Program-made: the position numbers and the translations under genes
Origin: Curtobacterium sp. MMLR14_010
Lineage (GTDB): Bacteria > Actinomycetota > Actinomycetes > Actinomycetales > Microbacteriaceae
NCBI RefSeq assembly: GCF_001865015.1
Contig: NZ_MJGV01000002.1
Span: 190,494 to 254,493, forward strand
Length of the DNA: 64,000 nucleotides
Direction of reading: 5' to 3'
Notes under the pieces: model-generated
What the model was told of the DNA's origin: nothing
Seen by the model: only the letters and a program-made list of their open reading frames with translations
The model's database searches: none
In this document: positions 42,353-50,892 of the stretch, piece after piece
How positions within the stretch are numbered: position 1 is the first letter of the stretch
How the letters are laid out: the number at the start of each line of letters is the position of its first letter

Positions 42353-42706
42353 ATGGTCCGTCTCTGGCTCGTCGTCGTCGTCGCCGCCGTGGCGTTCACG
42401 GTCTACGCGGTCATCGACTGCGCGACCATGCCGCGGCCGCGCATCCGGTCCCTGCGACGCGGACTGTGGATCCTGCTGATCGTCATCCTGCCGGTGCTCG
42501 GCGCGGTCCTCTGGTTCCTGCTCGGTCGTGCGCCCGCCGCCCCCGAGCGCGTCGCCCGGTACCGTGGTCCCGAAGACGACCCGGACTTCCTCGGCGAGCA
42601 GGCTCCCGAGCGGCCCCGCATGGACAAGGACCAGGACGACGTCACCCTCCGAGATCTCGAAGACCAGTTCCACGACACCGACGACGACGGCCGCTCCGAT
42701 CGCTGA
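42353..42706 (+). CDS. PLDc_N-domain membrane protein
   Basis: 117 residues with two membrane segments (VRLWLVVVVAAVAFTVYAVIDC and RGLWILLIVILPVLGAVLWFLLGR) that match the phospholipase-D N-terminal domain found in front of cardiolipin synthases, here without any HKD domain. The tail is acidic. Such stand-alone proteins lie before menD in many actinobacteria; role unknown. Its 3' end overlaps any plausible start of menD. Confidence 0.88.
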   Translation: MVRLWLVVVVAAVAFTVYAVIDCATMPRPRIRSLRRGLWILLIVILPVLGAVLWFLLGRAPAAPERVARYRGPEDDPDFLGEQAPERPRMDKDQDDVTLRDLEDQFHDTDDDGRSDR

Positions 42707-44438
42707 CGGTCCCGGGCCCGCAACGGGCACGGGCTCGGGCAGTCCGGCGTCGGACTTCGCCCTCGCGATGCTGCAGGAGTTCGCACGCGCCGGGGTCACC
42801 GACGTGGTGGTCAGCCCCGGGTCCCGGTCGCAGGCCCTCGCCCTCGCCGCGGTCGCCCTCGAGCGCGCCGGCGGCATCACCGTGCACGTGCGGCTCGACG
42901 AGCGGACGGCCGGGTTCTTCGCGCTCGGGCTCGCCGTCGAGAGCGGTCGTCCCGCGGCCATCGTGACGACCTCGGGCACGGCGGTCGCGAACCTGCACCC
43001 CGCCGTCCTCGAGGCCCACCACTCCGGTGTGCCGATGATCGTCCTGTCCGCCGACCGGCCCGGGGAGCTCCGCGGCATCGGCAGCAACCAGACCACCGTG
43101 CAGCCGGGGATCTTCGCGTCGGCAGTGTCCTTCGTGCGCGAGGTCGAGGCCCCCACCGCCCACGGCGTCGACGCCTCCACCCGCCAGACCCTGCGCGAAC
43201 TCGTCCGCCAGACCGTGGCCGCCGCTGCCGGACACACCGGGCAGCCGGGTCCGGCGCAGCTCGACGTCGCCTTCCGCGAACCGCTGTCGGCGACGCTGAC
43301 CGACGTCGAGGGCGTGCCGGACGAGGAGATCGACCTCGACTTCGCCCGACGCCGTGTCCACACCGGGCTGCCCGTCGCGGAGCTCACGCCGGACGACGAC
43401 CCCGCCACCGTGGTGATCGCCGGGCACGACGCCGGCGAGGACGCCGAACGGATCGCGTGGGAGCTCGGTGCGCCGCTGCTCGCCGAGGTGTCGAGCGGGG
43501 CGCGCTTCGGGCGGAACCTCGTCGTCGCCTACCGCGAGCTCCTCCGCGACCCCGACTTCGGCGGACGCGTCCGCCGCGCCGTCGTGCTCGGCCACCCGAC
43601 GCTCTCCAGGGAAGTGCCTGCGCTCCTGCAGCGCGCCGACGTCGAGGTGGTGACGGTCCGCGGGGCGGGAGCCGACCCGTTCGACCCGAGCCGAGCCTCC
43701 CGGCTGGTCGCCGACGTCCGCGTGACGGGCCGGACCGCGCCGACGCACCGCGCGTGGGTCGGTCGCTGGGTCGCCGCCAGCCGGACCGTGCTCGGGGACG
43801 GCGACGCCGGTCCCGACCTCGACGCCAAGCGGTCCGAGGACCGCGCCGAGCGCAACCGGTTCCTCAAGGACGAGGTCGCGCTGCGCCGCCGGCCCGTCGA
43901 CCGCGACATGCTCGCCGAGGCCGTCTGGGGTGTGACGTGGCCGCACGACCGGCTCGTCCTCGGCGCCTCGCAGATCATCCGGGTCGCCGACGCCCAGGTG
44001 CTGGGCAAGAAGATCAGCGTGCACGCCAACCGTGGGCTCGCCGGCATCGACGGCACCGTCTCGACGGCGCTCGGCATCGCTGCGGCGCTCGAGAGCACGT
44101 CCGCGGCGGTCGGCACGACGCGTGTCCTGCTCGGCGACCTGACCCTGCTACACGACGTGGGCGCGTTCGTCACCGGCACCCACGAGCCCACCCACCGCGT
44201 CCAGGTGATCGTCGGCAACGACGACGGCGGCGCGATCTTCCGCGGGCTCGAGGTCGCCGAGACGACCCCGCCCGAGGACATGGCCCGCATGATGACGACG
44301 CCGCAGCACGTCGACGTCGAGCGTGTCGTCACGGGACTCGGGTGGGAGTACCGCCGGGCCGCGACGTGGGGCGACCTCGAGCGCGTCCTCACCGACCCCG
44401 CCGAGCGCGTGGTCATCGAGGTGCCGCTGGCCGACTGA
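42564..44438 (+). CDS. menD: 2-Succinyl-5-enolpyruvyl-6-hydroxy-3-cyclohexene-1-carboxylate synthase
   Basis: ThDP-dependent MenD: VVSPGSRSQALALAA and DERTAGFFALGLAVESGRPAAIVTTSGTAVANL at the N-terminus, Mg/ThDP motif VGNDDGGAIF near the C-terminus. Adds the succinyl group from 2-oxoglutarate to isochorismate. The start is a real problem: the conserved domain begins about 42750, but between 42706 and 42768 there is no ATG, GTG or TTG in frame. GTG 42564 (used here, 624 residues) or GTG 42528 would overlap the PLDc_N gene; ATG 42768 gives 556 residues but seems ~10 residues short at helix 1. Confidence 0.9.
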   Translation: MVPKTTRTSSASRLPSGPAWTRTRTTSPSEISKTSSTTPTTTAAPIADGPGPATGTGSGSPASDFALAMLQEFARAGVTDVVVSPGSRSQALALAAVALERAGGITVHVRLDERTAGFFALGLAVESGRPAAIVTTSGTAVANLHPAVLEAHHSGVPMIVLSADRPGELRGIGSNQTTVQPGIFASAVSFVREVEAPTAHGVDASTRQTLRELVRQTVAAAAGHTGQPGPAQLDVAFREPLSATLTDVEGVPDEEIDLDFARRRVHTGLPVAELTPDDDPATVVIAGHDAGEDAERIAWELGAPLLAEVSSGARFGRNLVVAYRELLRDPDFGGRVRRAVVLGHPTLSREVPALLQRADVEVVTVRGAGADPFDPSRASRLVADVRVTGRTAPTHRAWVGRWVAASRTVLGDGDAGPDLDAKRSEDRAERNRFLKDEVALRRRPVDRDMLAEAVWGVTWPHDRLVLGASQIIRVADAQVLGKKISVHANRGLAGIDGTVSTALGIAAALESTSAAVGTTRVLLGDLTLLHDVGAFVTGTHEPTHRVQVIVGNDDGGAIFRGLEVAETTPPEDMARMMTTPQHVDVERVVTGLGWEYRRAATWGDLERVLTDPAERVVIEVPLAD

Positions 44439-44470
44439 CGCGCGGGCTGACGCTCGTGGCGGGGCTCGTG

Positions 44471-44530
44471 GTGCGAGGTTGGCCACTCGGTGCGCGCCCG
44501 TGTGCTCGCACGGGGTGCGGGACCTCGCAC
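44471..44530. repeat. 60-bp double-stem palindromic element, copy 2
   Basis: Outer stem extended to 9 bases (GTGCGAGGT/ACCTCGCAC); inner stem positions partly mismatched (CACTCGGTGCG against CGCACGGGGTG). Exactly 60 bases. Confidence 0.85.
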
Positions 44531-44573
44531 CGACCGGCGGACCGCGCACGGTGCGGCGCGGCTTGCGCCGCTG

Positions 44574-44618
44574 CGGACGGGAGGCTCGGTGCCGGTCCGG
44601 AACCGAGCCTCCCGTCCG
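44574..44618. repeat. Palindromic repeat, GACGGGAGGCTCGG family, copy 5
   Basis: Arms CGGACGGGAGGCTCGGT (44574-44590) and ACCGAGCCTCCCGTCCG (44602-44618), 17 bases perfect, 11-base loop; lies centrally between two 60-bp elements. Confidence 0.88.
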
Positions 44619-44640
44619 GTGGTGCGTGCGTCCGCGCGTG

Positions 44641-44700
44641 GTGCGAGGGTGCCCACCCCGTGCGCGCCTGTCGGCCCGCACGGGGTGACCGAGCTCGCAC
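44641..44700. repeat. 60-bp double-stem palindromic element, copy 3
   Basis: Outer stem GTGCGAG/CTCGCAC, inner stem CACCCCGTGCG (44654-44664)/CGCACGGGGTG (44677-44687), all perfect. Exactly 60 bases; best consensus copy. Confidence 0.9.
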
Positions 44701-44747
44701 GAGCCGAGGAACCGGGCACGGTGCGAGGCGGCTGGCGCGCCCCGCCG

Positions 44748-46007
44748 CTACGCGAGCGCGTCGCGGATGGGGCGGAACTTCAGCGCCGTCTCGGCGACCT
44801 CGCGCTCCGGGTCGGACCCCGCGACGATGCCGGCGCCCGCCCACGCGGTGACGGTGCCGTCCTCGTCGATTTGGGCACTGCGGAGCGCGAGCATCCACTC
44901 GCCGTCCCCGGACGCGCCGAACCAGCCGACCGGACCGGCGTAGCGACCGCGGTCTCCGCCCTCGAGCTCGGCGACGAGCCGGACGGCGACGTCCGTCGGG
45001 GTGCCGGCCACGGCGGCTGTCGGGTGCAGCGCGTCGGCGACGTCGAGCGAGGTGGTGCCGACCGGCAGCGTCGCCTGGACGTCGCTGGCGAGGTGCCAGA
45101 GGTTCGGCAGCTGCAGGCGGAAGGGCTCGGGGTCCACGCGGAGGTCGGCGGCGAGGGGCCGCAGGGCGTCGACGAGGCTCGCGATGGCGAAGGCGTGCTC
45201 CTGGACGTCCTTCGCGCTGGCGGCCAGGGCCTCGGCCGCCGCACGGTCGGACACCGGGTCGCTGCCCCGTGCGGCACTGCCGGCGAGCACCCGTGCGGTC
45301 AGCCGGGTGCCGTCGGTGCGGGCGAGGGTCTCCGGGGTCGCGCCGACGAGTCCGTCGACGGCGAACGTCACGCACTGCGGGTACGTCGCGGCGAGGTCGA
45401 GCAGGAGGGCGCGGCGATCGGCTCCGGCGGGCAGCGTCCCCACGAGGTCGCGGGCCAGGACGACCTTGCGGGCGTCGCCGGCGGTGATGCGTCGGACGGC
45501 CTCGGCGACCGAGGCGGCGTAGGCGTCCTCGTCGATGCGGCCGGGGCCGAGCGCGACGGAGAGGTGACCGCCGACCTGGGGGACCGGGACGGACGTCCTG
45601 GTGAAGGCGAGCGGCTCCGGGTCGACGGTGGTGTCGACCGCGGTCAGCCAGGCCTTGCCGCGCCGACGTCCGACGACGACCCGCGGGACGATGAGCACGC
45701 TCGTTGCGGCGGAGTCGTCGGCGAAGGCGAACGAGCCGAACGCGACGAGCCCGGAGCCGCGGAGCTGCACGGGGTCGTCGACCACCGCGGTCGCGACGAT
45801 CGAGCGCCAGACGCGGGCGGCGTCGCGCATCCGCTCGGGACCGGAGAACTCGTACCGCGCTGCTTCGCCGATGCCGACGATGCCGTCCCCGTTGCGCACG
45901 AACGCGAGCGGCTGGTCGGGGAGCGTGTGGCGGAGCACGGCGCCCGGGTCGTCGAGGATCCGGGTCGAGACCGTGAGCGGCGGGGCCGCCGTGGCGGATC
46001 GGGACAC
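44748..46007 (-). CDS. menF: Isochorismate synthase
   Basis: 419 residues from GTG 46007. Chorismate-binding enzyme core in the C-terminal ~260 residues: RRITAGDARKVVLARDLVG, QCVTFAVDGLVGATPETLAR, LAGSAARGSDPVSD, LHPTAAVAGTPTDVA, GRYAGPVGWF, WAGAGIVAGSDPEREV. Converts chorismate to isochorismate, the first committed step of menaquinone synthesis. TACGAT six bases before the GTG suggests leaderless transcription, divergent from menG. Confidence 0.92.
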   Translation of the reverse strand: MSRSATAAPPLTVSTRILDDPGAVLRHTLPDQPLAFVRNGDGIVGIGEAARYEFSGPERMRDAARVWRSIVATAVVDDPVQLRGSGLVAFGSFAFADDSAATSVLIVPRVVVGRRRGKAWLTAVDTTVDPEPLAFTRTSVPVPQVGGHLSVALGPGRIDEDAYAASVAEAVRRITAGDARKVVLARDLVGTLPAGADRRALLLDLAATYPQCVTFAVDGLVGATPETLARTDGTRLTARVLAGSAARGSDPVSDRAAAEALAASAKDVQEHAFAIASLVDALRPLAADLRVDPEPFRLQLPNLWHLASDVQATLPVGTTSLDVADALHPTAAVAGTPTDVAVRLVAELEGGDRGRYAGPVGWFGASGDGEWMLALRSAQIDEDGTVTAWAGAGIVAGSDPEREVAETALKFRPIRDALA

Positions 46008-46013
46008 GCTCTG

Positions 46014-46019
46014 ATCGTA
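46014..46019 (-). promoter_or_regulatory. -10 box of leaderless menF promoter
   Basis: TACGAT on the minus strand, six bases before GTG 46007. Confidence 0.6.
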
Positions 46020-46080
46020 CGCGCCGGGCAGGCCCTGGGCCGACTCGCCGCACGTCCCGGGAACGCACGGCACGGCCCTC

Positions 46081-46086
46081 TAGGAT
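46081..46086 (+). promoter_or_regulatory. -10 box of leaderless menG promoter
   Basis: TAGGAT seven bases before GTG 46094; back-to-back with the menF box 62 bases away. Confidence 0.6.
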
Positions 46087-46093
46087 TGGTCCC

Positions 46094-46990
46094 GTGAGCA
46101 GAGCGGACATGCAGAAGCGGCCGGACGAGGTGGCGGCCATGTTCGACGACGTCGCGGAGAAGTACGACCTGACGAACGACATCCTCTCCGCCGGCAACGC
46201 CCCGCTGTGGCGGGTCGCGACCGTACGCGCCGTCGACCCCCAGCCGGGCGAACGCGTCCTCGACATCGCCGCGGGCACCGGCACGAGTGCCGCGGTGCTC
46301 GCCAAGAAGGGCGCCGAGGTCACGGCGCTCGACCTCTCCGCCGGCATGATCGCGGTCGGACGGCAGCGCCACCCCGAGATCATCTTCGTCGAGGGCGACG
46401 CCGAACACCTGCCCTTCGAGGACGACACCTTCGACGCCGTCACGATCTCCTTCGGGCTGCGCAACGTGAACGACCCGATGCAGGCCCTCGGCGAGATGCT
46501 CCGGGTCCTCAAGCCCGGTGGCCGTGTCGTCATCTGCGAGTTCTCCACGCCCCCGCTCGCCGCACTGCGGTTCGGGTACTTCTCGTACCTCAAGCGCGTC
46601 CTGCCGGGCATCGCCCGCCTGTCGAGCAGCAACCCCGCCGCCTACCGCTACCTGGCCGAGTCCATCGAGGCCTGGCCCGAGCAGCAGGTGCTCAGCCAGT
46701 GGCTGCGCGGCGTCGGCTTCACGATGGTCGCCCACCGCAACCTGACGGCTGGGATCGTCGCGCTGCACCGCGGCCGCAAGCCCGTCGCCGGCACGGTGCG
46801 CGAGTCCGCGGCCCGCCGGGCCAAGGCGCGCCGCGACCACCACGCCACCGGCGAGCAGCCGACGGTCGACCACGCCAGTGCCGAGCAGCACGGTACGGGT
46901 CAGCCCAGCGCCGACCAGCACGGTGCCGAGCAGCCCAGCGCCGACCAGCACGGTGCCGACCGGCCTGGTGCCGAGTCGGCCGGCAGCTGA
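46094..46990 (+). CDS. menG: Demethylmenaquinone methyltransferase with repeat tail
   Basis: 298 residues. UbiE/MenG family: VAAMFDDVAEKYDLTNDILSAG, SAM site VLDIAAGTGTSAAVLA, ISFGLRNVNDPMQAL and GFTMVAHRNLTAGIVALHRG. It methylates demethylmenaquinone, the last step of the pathway. The family core ends near residue 240; an added ~58-residue tail contains two to three tandem decapeptides QPSADQHGAE (30-base DNA units at about 46902-46961). Confidence 0.93.
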   Translation: MSRADMQKRPDEVAAMFDDVAEKYDLTNDILSAGNAPLWRVATVRAVDPQPGERVLDIAAGTGTSAAVLAKKGAEVTALDLSAGMIAVGRQRHPEIIFVEGDAEHLPFEDDTFDAVTISFGLRNVNDPMQALGEMLRVLKPGGRVVICEFSTPPLAALRFGYFSYLKRVLPGIARLSSSNPAAYRYLAESIEAWPEQQVLSQWLRGVGFTMVAHRNLTAGIVALHRGRKPVAGTVRESAARRAKARRDHHATGEQPTVDHASAEQHGTGQPSADQHGAEQPSADQHGADRPGAESAGS

Positions 46991-47037
46991 CCGGTCCCTC
47001 CCCCGCACACGGACTTCCCCCGAACACGGAGCACCAC

Positions 47038-48114
47038 TTGAACCCGAGCGTCCCGGTCGCACGCCGCGCACCGAGTCTCCGAGCGTCGCTCGGCATCGGC
47101 GAGCGGTTGTTCGCCAGCCCCGCTGAGCGCCGGTTCATCAGCGCCGTGGACGACGGACTCGAACTCGTCGAGCAGGGGCTCGAGGACGCCATGCGCTCCG
47201 CTGACACCCTGGCCGACACCACCAGCCGCTACCTGCTCTCCGCGGGTGGCAAGCGGATCCGTCCGACCCTGACTCTGCTCATCGCGCAGCTCGGCAACGG
47301 CGTGACCGACCACGTCGTCAAGGCCGCGGTCAGCGTCGAGACGACCCACTTGGCGTCGCTCTACCACGACGACGTCATGGACGAGGCGCCCGTGCGCCGT
47401 GGGGTTCCGGCAGCGCACGTGACCTACGGCAACAACGTCGCGATCCTCACCGGGGACCTGCTCTTCGCGCGCGCGAGCCTCATCACCGCCGACCTTGGGC
47501 CCGAGGGCATCCGGATGCAGGCCGAGACCTTCCAGCGCCTCTGCATGGGGCAGCTGCACGAGACGACGGGCCCGCAGCCCGAGGACGACCCCGTCGAGCA
47601 CTACATCCAGGTGCTCAGCGACAAGACCGGTTCCCTCATCGCGACCGCGGCCCGCGCCGGGGTGCTGTTCTCCGGGGCGGACCGCGCCTACCTCGAGGCC
47701 GTCGGCACGTTCGGCGAGAAGGTCGGCGTCGCCTTCCAGCTCGTCGACGACGTCATCGACCTCGCCCCGGCGAAGGACAAGACCGGCAAGATCGCCGGCA
47801 ACGACCTGCGCGCGGGCGTCGACACCCTGCCGCTGCTCCAGCTCCGTCGTCGTGCGGCGACCGAGTCCGGCGCAGCAGCACTGGTGGAGCGCATCGAGCG
47901 CGACGTCACCGGCGCCCCCGACGACGCCGTCACCACCGACGTGTACCTGTCCGCCGTCGCTGCCCTGCGTGACCACGAGGCCACCGCGGCCACCCGTGCG
48001 CTCGCGGCGCAGTGGGCCGGCGACGCCGTCGTCGCACTCGAACCCCTGCCCGACGGCGTGGTCAAGCGCGCCCTCACCCGCTTCGCGGAGTCCGTCGTGG
48101 AGCGCAGCCGCTGA
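47038..48114 (+). CDS. Polyprenyl diphosphate synthase (menaquinone side chain)
   Basis: 358 residues from TTG 47038 (GGAG six bases before); no ATG/GTG fits better. Trans-prenyltransferase: first Asp-rich motif LYHDDVMDEAPVRRG, second QLVDDVIDLAPAKD. SAGGKRIRPTLTLL binds isopentenyl diphosphate. The long-chain type makes the C35-C45 tail used by MenA. Position after menG matches grcC1 in mycobacteria; no menaquinone saturase (MenJ) gene is found between them here. Confidence 0.92.
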   Translation: MNPSVPVARRAPSLRASLGIGERLFASPAERRFISAVDDGLELVEQGLEDAMRSADTLADTTSRYLLSAGGKRIRPTLTLLIAQLGNGVTDHVVKAAVSVETTHLASLYHDDVMDEAPVRRGVPAAHVTYGNNVAILTGDLLFARASLITADLGPEGIRMQAETFQRLCMGQLHETTGPQPEDDPVEHYIQVLSDKTGSLIATAARAGVLFSGADRAYLEAVGTFGEKVGVAFQLVDDVIDLAPAKDKTGKIAGNDLRAGVDTLPLLQLRRRAATESGAAALVERIERDVTGAPDDAVTTDVYLSAVAALRDHEATAATRALAAQWAGDAVVALEPLPDGVVKRALTRFAESVVERSR

Positions 48115-48193
48115 CGTCGGCACCACTGCCACACGGACGACGGCGACACCGCCCGTCCCCGGAGCACACCGCTCGAACGAACTGGAGACCCAC

Positions 48194-49579
48194 GTGCCCA
48201 CCCTCCGCCTCGCCATCGTCGGCGCCGGTCCCGCCGGCATCTACGCCGCGGACATCCTCCTGCGGGAAGCACACGCGTACGACGTGTCCATCGACCTCTT
48301 CGAGCAGCTCCCGGCGCCGTACGGCCTGGTCCGCTACGGCGTCGCCCCGGACCACCCCCGCATCAAGGGCATCATCAACGCCCTCCGCGACGTGCTCGAC
48401 CGCGGGCACATCCGGATCTTCGGCAACGTCGAGTACGGCAAGGACATCACCCTCGACGACCTCAAGAAGCACTACAACGCGGTCGTCTTCTCGACCGGTG
48501 CGGTGAAGGACGCCGACCTCGACGTGCCGGGGGTCGAGCTCGAGGGCTCGTACGGCGCCGCGGAGTTCGTCAGCTGGTTCGACGGGCACCCCGACGTCCC
48601 GCGCACCTGGCCGCTCACCGCCGAGAGCGTCGCGGTCATCGGCAACGGCAACGTGGCGCTGGACGTCTCCCGCATCCTCGCCAAGCACGCCGACGACCTG
48701 CTCCCGACCGAGGTGCCGGACAACGTCTACCAGGGGCTCAAGGCCTCCCCGGTCACGGACGTCCACGTCTTCGGCCGCCGCGGTCCGGCGCAGGTGAAGT
48801 TCACCCCGCTCGAGCTCCGCGAGCTCGGCGAGGTCCCGGACGTCGACGTCGTCGTGTACGACGAGGACTTCGACCACGACGAGGCGTCGCTCACGGCGAT
48901 CCAGACGAACAAGCAGGTCATGGTCATCGACCGCGTGCTGCAGCAGTGGCGCAATCGCGAGGTCGGCACCGCCAGTCGCCGCCTGCACCTGCACTTCTAC
49001 GCGAAGCCGCTCGAGTTCGTCGGCGACGACCAGGGCCGCGTCGCCGCGATCCGGTACGAGCGCACGCGTCCGAACGGGCAGGGCGGCGTCGAGGGCACCG
49101 GTGAGGTCCGCGAGATCCCGATCCAGGCGGCCTACCGCGCCGTCGGCTACTTCGGGTCGCCACTGCCCGGGCTGCCCTTCGACGAGCGTCGCGGCGTCAT
49201 CCCGAACCACGAGGGCCAGGTCCTCGACGACGACAACCAGCAGATGCCGGGCGTCTACGCGACGGGGTGGATCAAGCGCGGGCCGGTGGGCCTCATCGGC
49301 CACACGAAGTCCGACGCGATGGAGACCGTTCAGCACATCGTCAACGACCAGGCCCAGTGGTGGACGCCGGAGGACCCCTCCGACGAGGCCGTCCCGGCCC
49401 TGCTCCGCGAGCGCGGGGTGGAGTACACCGACCTCGACGGCTGGCACCGCCTGGACGAGCACGAGATTGCCCTCGGTGCGCCCCACGGCCGTGCCCGCGT
49501 CAAGGTCGTCCCGCGCGACGAGATGATCGACGCGTCACTCGGTCGCATCGACGCCGCGCGTCCCGCCGACCAGGTCTGA
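48194..49579 (+). CDS. FAD-dependent ferredoxin/adrenodoxin-type NADP+ reductase
   Basis: 461 residues from GTG 48194 (GGAG six bases before). FAD-binding LAIVGAGPAGIYAADILL at the N-terminus, APYGLVRYGVAPDHPRIKGI, NADP site AVIGNGNVALDVSRILAKH and C-terminal GVYATGWIKRGPVGLIGHTKSDA. This is the FprA/adrenodoxin reductase family, moving electrons between NADPH and ferredoxin. It follows the polyprenyl synthase in the same direction. Confidence 0.93.
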   Translation: MPTLRLAIVGAGPAGIYAADILLREAHAYDVSIDLFEQLPAPYGLVRYGVAPDHPRIKGIINALRDVLDRGHIRIFGNVEYGKDITLDDLKKHYNAVVFSTGAVKDADLDVPGVELEGSYGAAEFVSWFDGHPDVPRTWPLTAESVAVIGNGNVALDVSRILAKHADDLLPTEVPDNVYQGLKASPVTDVHVFGRRGPAQVKFTPLELRELGEVPDVDVVVYDEDFDHDEASLTAIQTNKQVMVIDRVLQQWRNREVGTASRRLHLHFYAKPLEFVGDDQGRVAAIRYERTRPNGQGGVEGTGEVREIPIQAAYRAVGYFGSPLPGLPFDERRGVIPNHEGQVLDDDNQQMPGVYATGWIKRGPVGLIGHTKSDAMETVQHIVNDQAQWWTPEDPSDEAVPALLRERGVEYTDLDGWHRLDEHEIALGAPHGRARVKVVPRDEMIDASLGRIDAARPADQV

Positions 49580-49582
49580 CGC

Positions 49583-50740
49583 ATGACCACCGTGCGCCCC
49601 GCCCCGGTCACCCGGGTGCGGGGTGCTCGCCTGTCCGGGGTCGACGTGTCCCGCGCGGTCGCGTTGCTCGGCATGATGGCCGCCCACGTCGGTGGCGTCG
49701 CCGATCAGCTCGACTGGTCCGACCCGTCGTCGTGGTCCGCCGTCGTCAACGGCCGGTCGTCGTCGCTCTTCGCCGTCCTCGCGGGCGTCTCGGTCGGCCT
49801 GGTCAGCGGGCGCACCACCCCGCCCGGTCCGCCGGAGATCGGTCGCGTCCGCGCACGGCTCGCGGTCCGCGCCGTCCTGATCGTCGTGATCGGGGTGGGG
49901 TTGATGCTGCTCGGCACGCCGGTCTACGTCATCCTGCCGACCTACGGCGCCCTCTTCCTGCTCGTCCTGCCCGCGCTCCGCTGGCGCCGGTGGGCGGTGT
50001 TCACCGCGGCGGGCGCCTGCGCGCTGCTGTCCGCGCCGTTCGCGATCGCGATCGTCCCCCTGTACGCCGACACCGGGTCCTTCGAGCAGCAGCTCGGCCT
50101 GGTCTACCCCGTGGTCACCTTCCTGGCGTACGTCCTGGTCGGGCTCGGGGTCGCCCGGAGCGGTCTGGGCCCACGCCACCGGTTCCCGGGCGACGCGCCA
50201 GCGGCGTCCGGGCCGTGCTGGTGGGGAGAGGGTCGGGGCACCCAGGTCGCGCTCCTCGCGTCCGGCGTCGTGGCCGCCACCACCGCCTACGTCGTCGGGA
50301 CCCTGCTCGCGCCGATCCCGGCCGATGCAGGGAAGGCGTTCCCCGGGGTGCCGTTCGTGTCCGAGGGGTCGACGGCCGGACAGGCCATGGCGCAGGTGTT
50401 CCTCTCGCCGCGTGACCACTCGTCCTCGATCGTCGACGTCCTGGGCACGGCCGGGGTGGCGATCGCCGTCATAGGGTTGTGCTCGCTCGTGGTGGACGGC
50501 CGCGGGCGCACCGTCCAGCGCATCGCGTTCCCGCTCGTCGCGATCGGGTCGATGCCGCTGTCGATCTACGCGCTGCACCTCATCGTGATCGCCGCCGTGC
50601 CCGAGCTGCCGGACGGCCTGGCCACGTGGTGGTGGTTCGCCGTCGGTGCGGCCCTGTTCGCGATGCTCTGGCAGCGGTTCCTCGGGCGGGGGCCGCTCGA
50701 ACGCCTGGTCGCCCACATCGCGGACACCGTCCGCCGCTGA
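49583..50740 (+). CDS. Multi-span membrane acyltransferase-like protein (DUF418/HGSNAT-like)
   Basis: 385 residues from ATG 49583, three bases after the reductase stop. About ten membrane segments. The first helix reads RLSGVDVSRAVALLGMMAAHVG, the signature seen in DUF1624/DUF418 and heparan-alpha-glucosaminide N-acetyltransferase-like proteins, and the last segments include SMPLSIYALHLIVIAA typical for these. Thought to acylate cell-surface sugars; substrate unknown. Confidence 0.82.
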   Translation: MTTVRPAPVTRVRGARLSGVDVSRAVALLGMMAAHVGGVADQLDWSDPSSWSAVVNGRSSSLFAVLAGVSVGLVSGRTTPPGPPEIGRVRARLAVRAVLIVVIGVGLMLLGTPVYVILPTYGALFLLVLPALRWRRWAVFTAAGACALLSAPFAIAIVPLYADTGSFEQQLGLVYPVVTFLAYVLVGLGVARSGLGPRHRFPGDAPAASGPCWWGEGRGTQVALLASGVVAATTAYVVGTLLAPIPADAGKAFPGVPFVSEGSTAGQAMAQVFLSPRDHSSSIVDVLGTAGVAIAVIGLCSLVVDGRGRTVQRIAFPLVAIGSMPLSIYALHLIVIAAVPELPDGLATWWWFAVGAALFAMLWQRFLGRGPLERLVAHIADTVRR

Positions 50741-50773
50741 CCGGCACGCGCACGGTGCGAGTCCCTCCGTCCG

Positions 50774-50833
50774 GTGCGAGGCTGCACACCCCGTGCGAAC
50801 TCGGAGCGCCGCACCACGTGCGCAACCTCGCAC
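50774..50833. repeat. 60-bp double-stem palindromic element, copy 4
   Basis: Outer stem GTGCGAGG/CCTCGCAC perfect; inner stem CACCCCGTGCG against CGCACCACGTG, two mismatches. Exactly 60 bases, between convergent acyltransferase and cls genes. Confidence 0.85.
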
Positions 50834-50892
50834 GGCGCGGAGGAAGGCCGCAGCCGGCGCACGCCAGCCGGGGGGAGCCTCCCGGCCGGCGG

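Larger units (their letters stand above)
44439..44747. other. Repeat array of 309 bp between convergent menD and menF
   Basis: No gene. Three palindromic elements in the order 60-bp element, GACGGGAGGCTCGG hairpin, 60-bp element. Confidence 0.85.

Noticed and set aside
46094..48114. Reading the polyprenyl synthase frame back to 46207
   Set aside because: The extension is a shadow of menG; TTG 47038 with a Shine-Dalgarno gives the family N-terminus.
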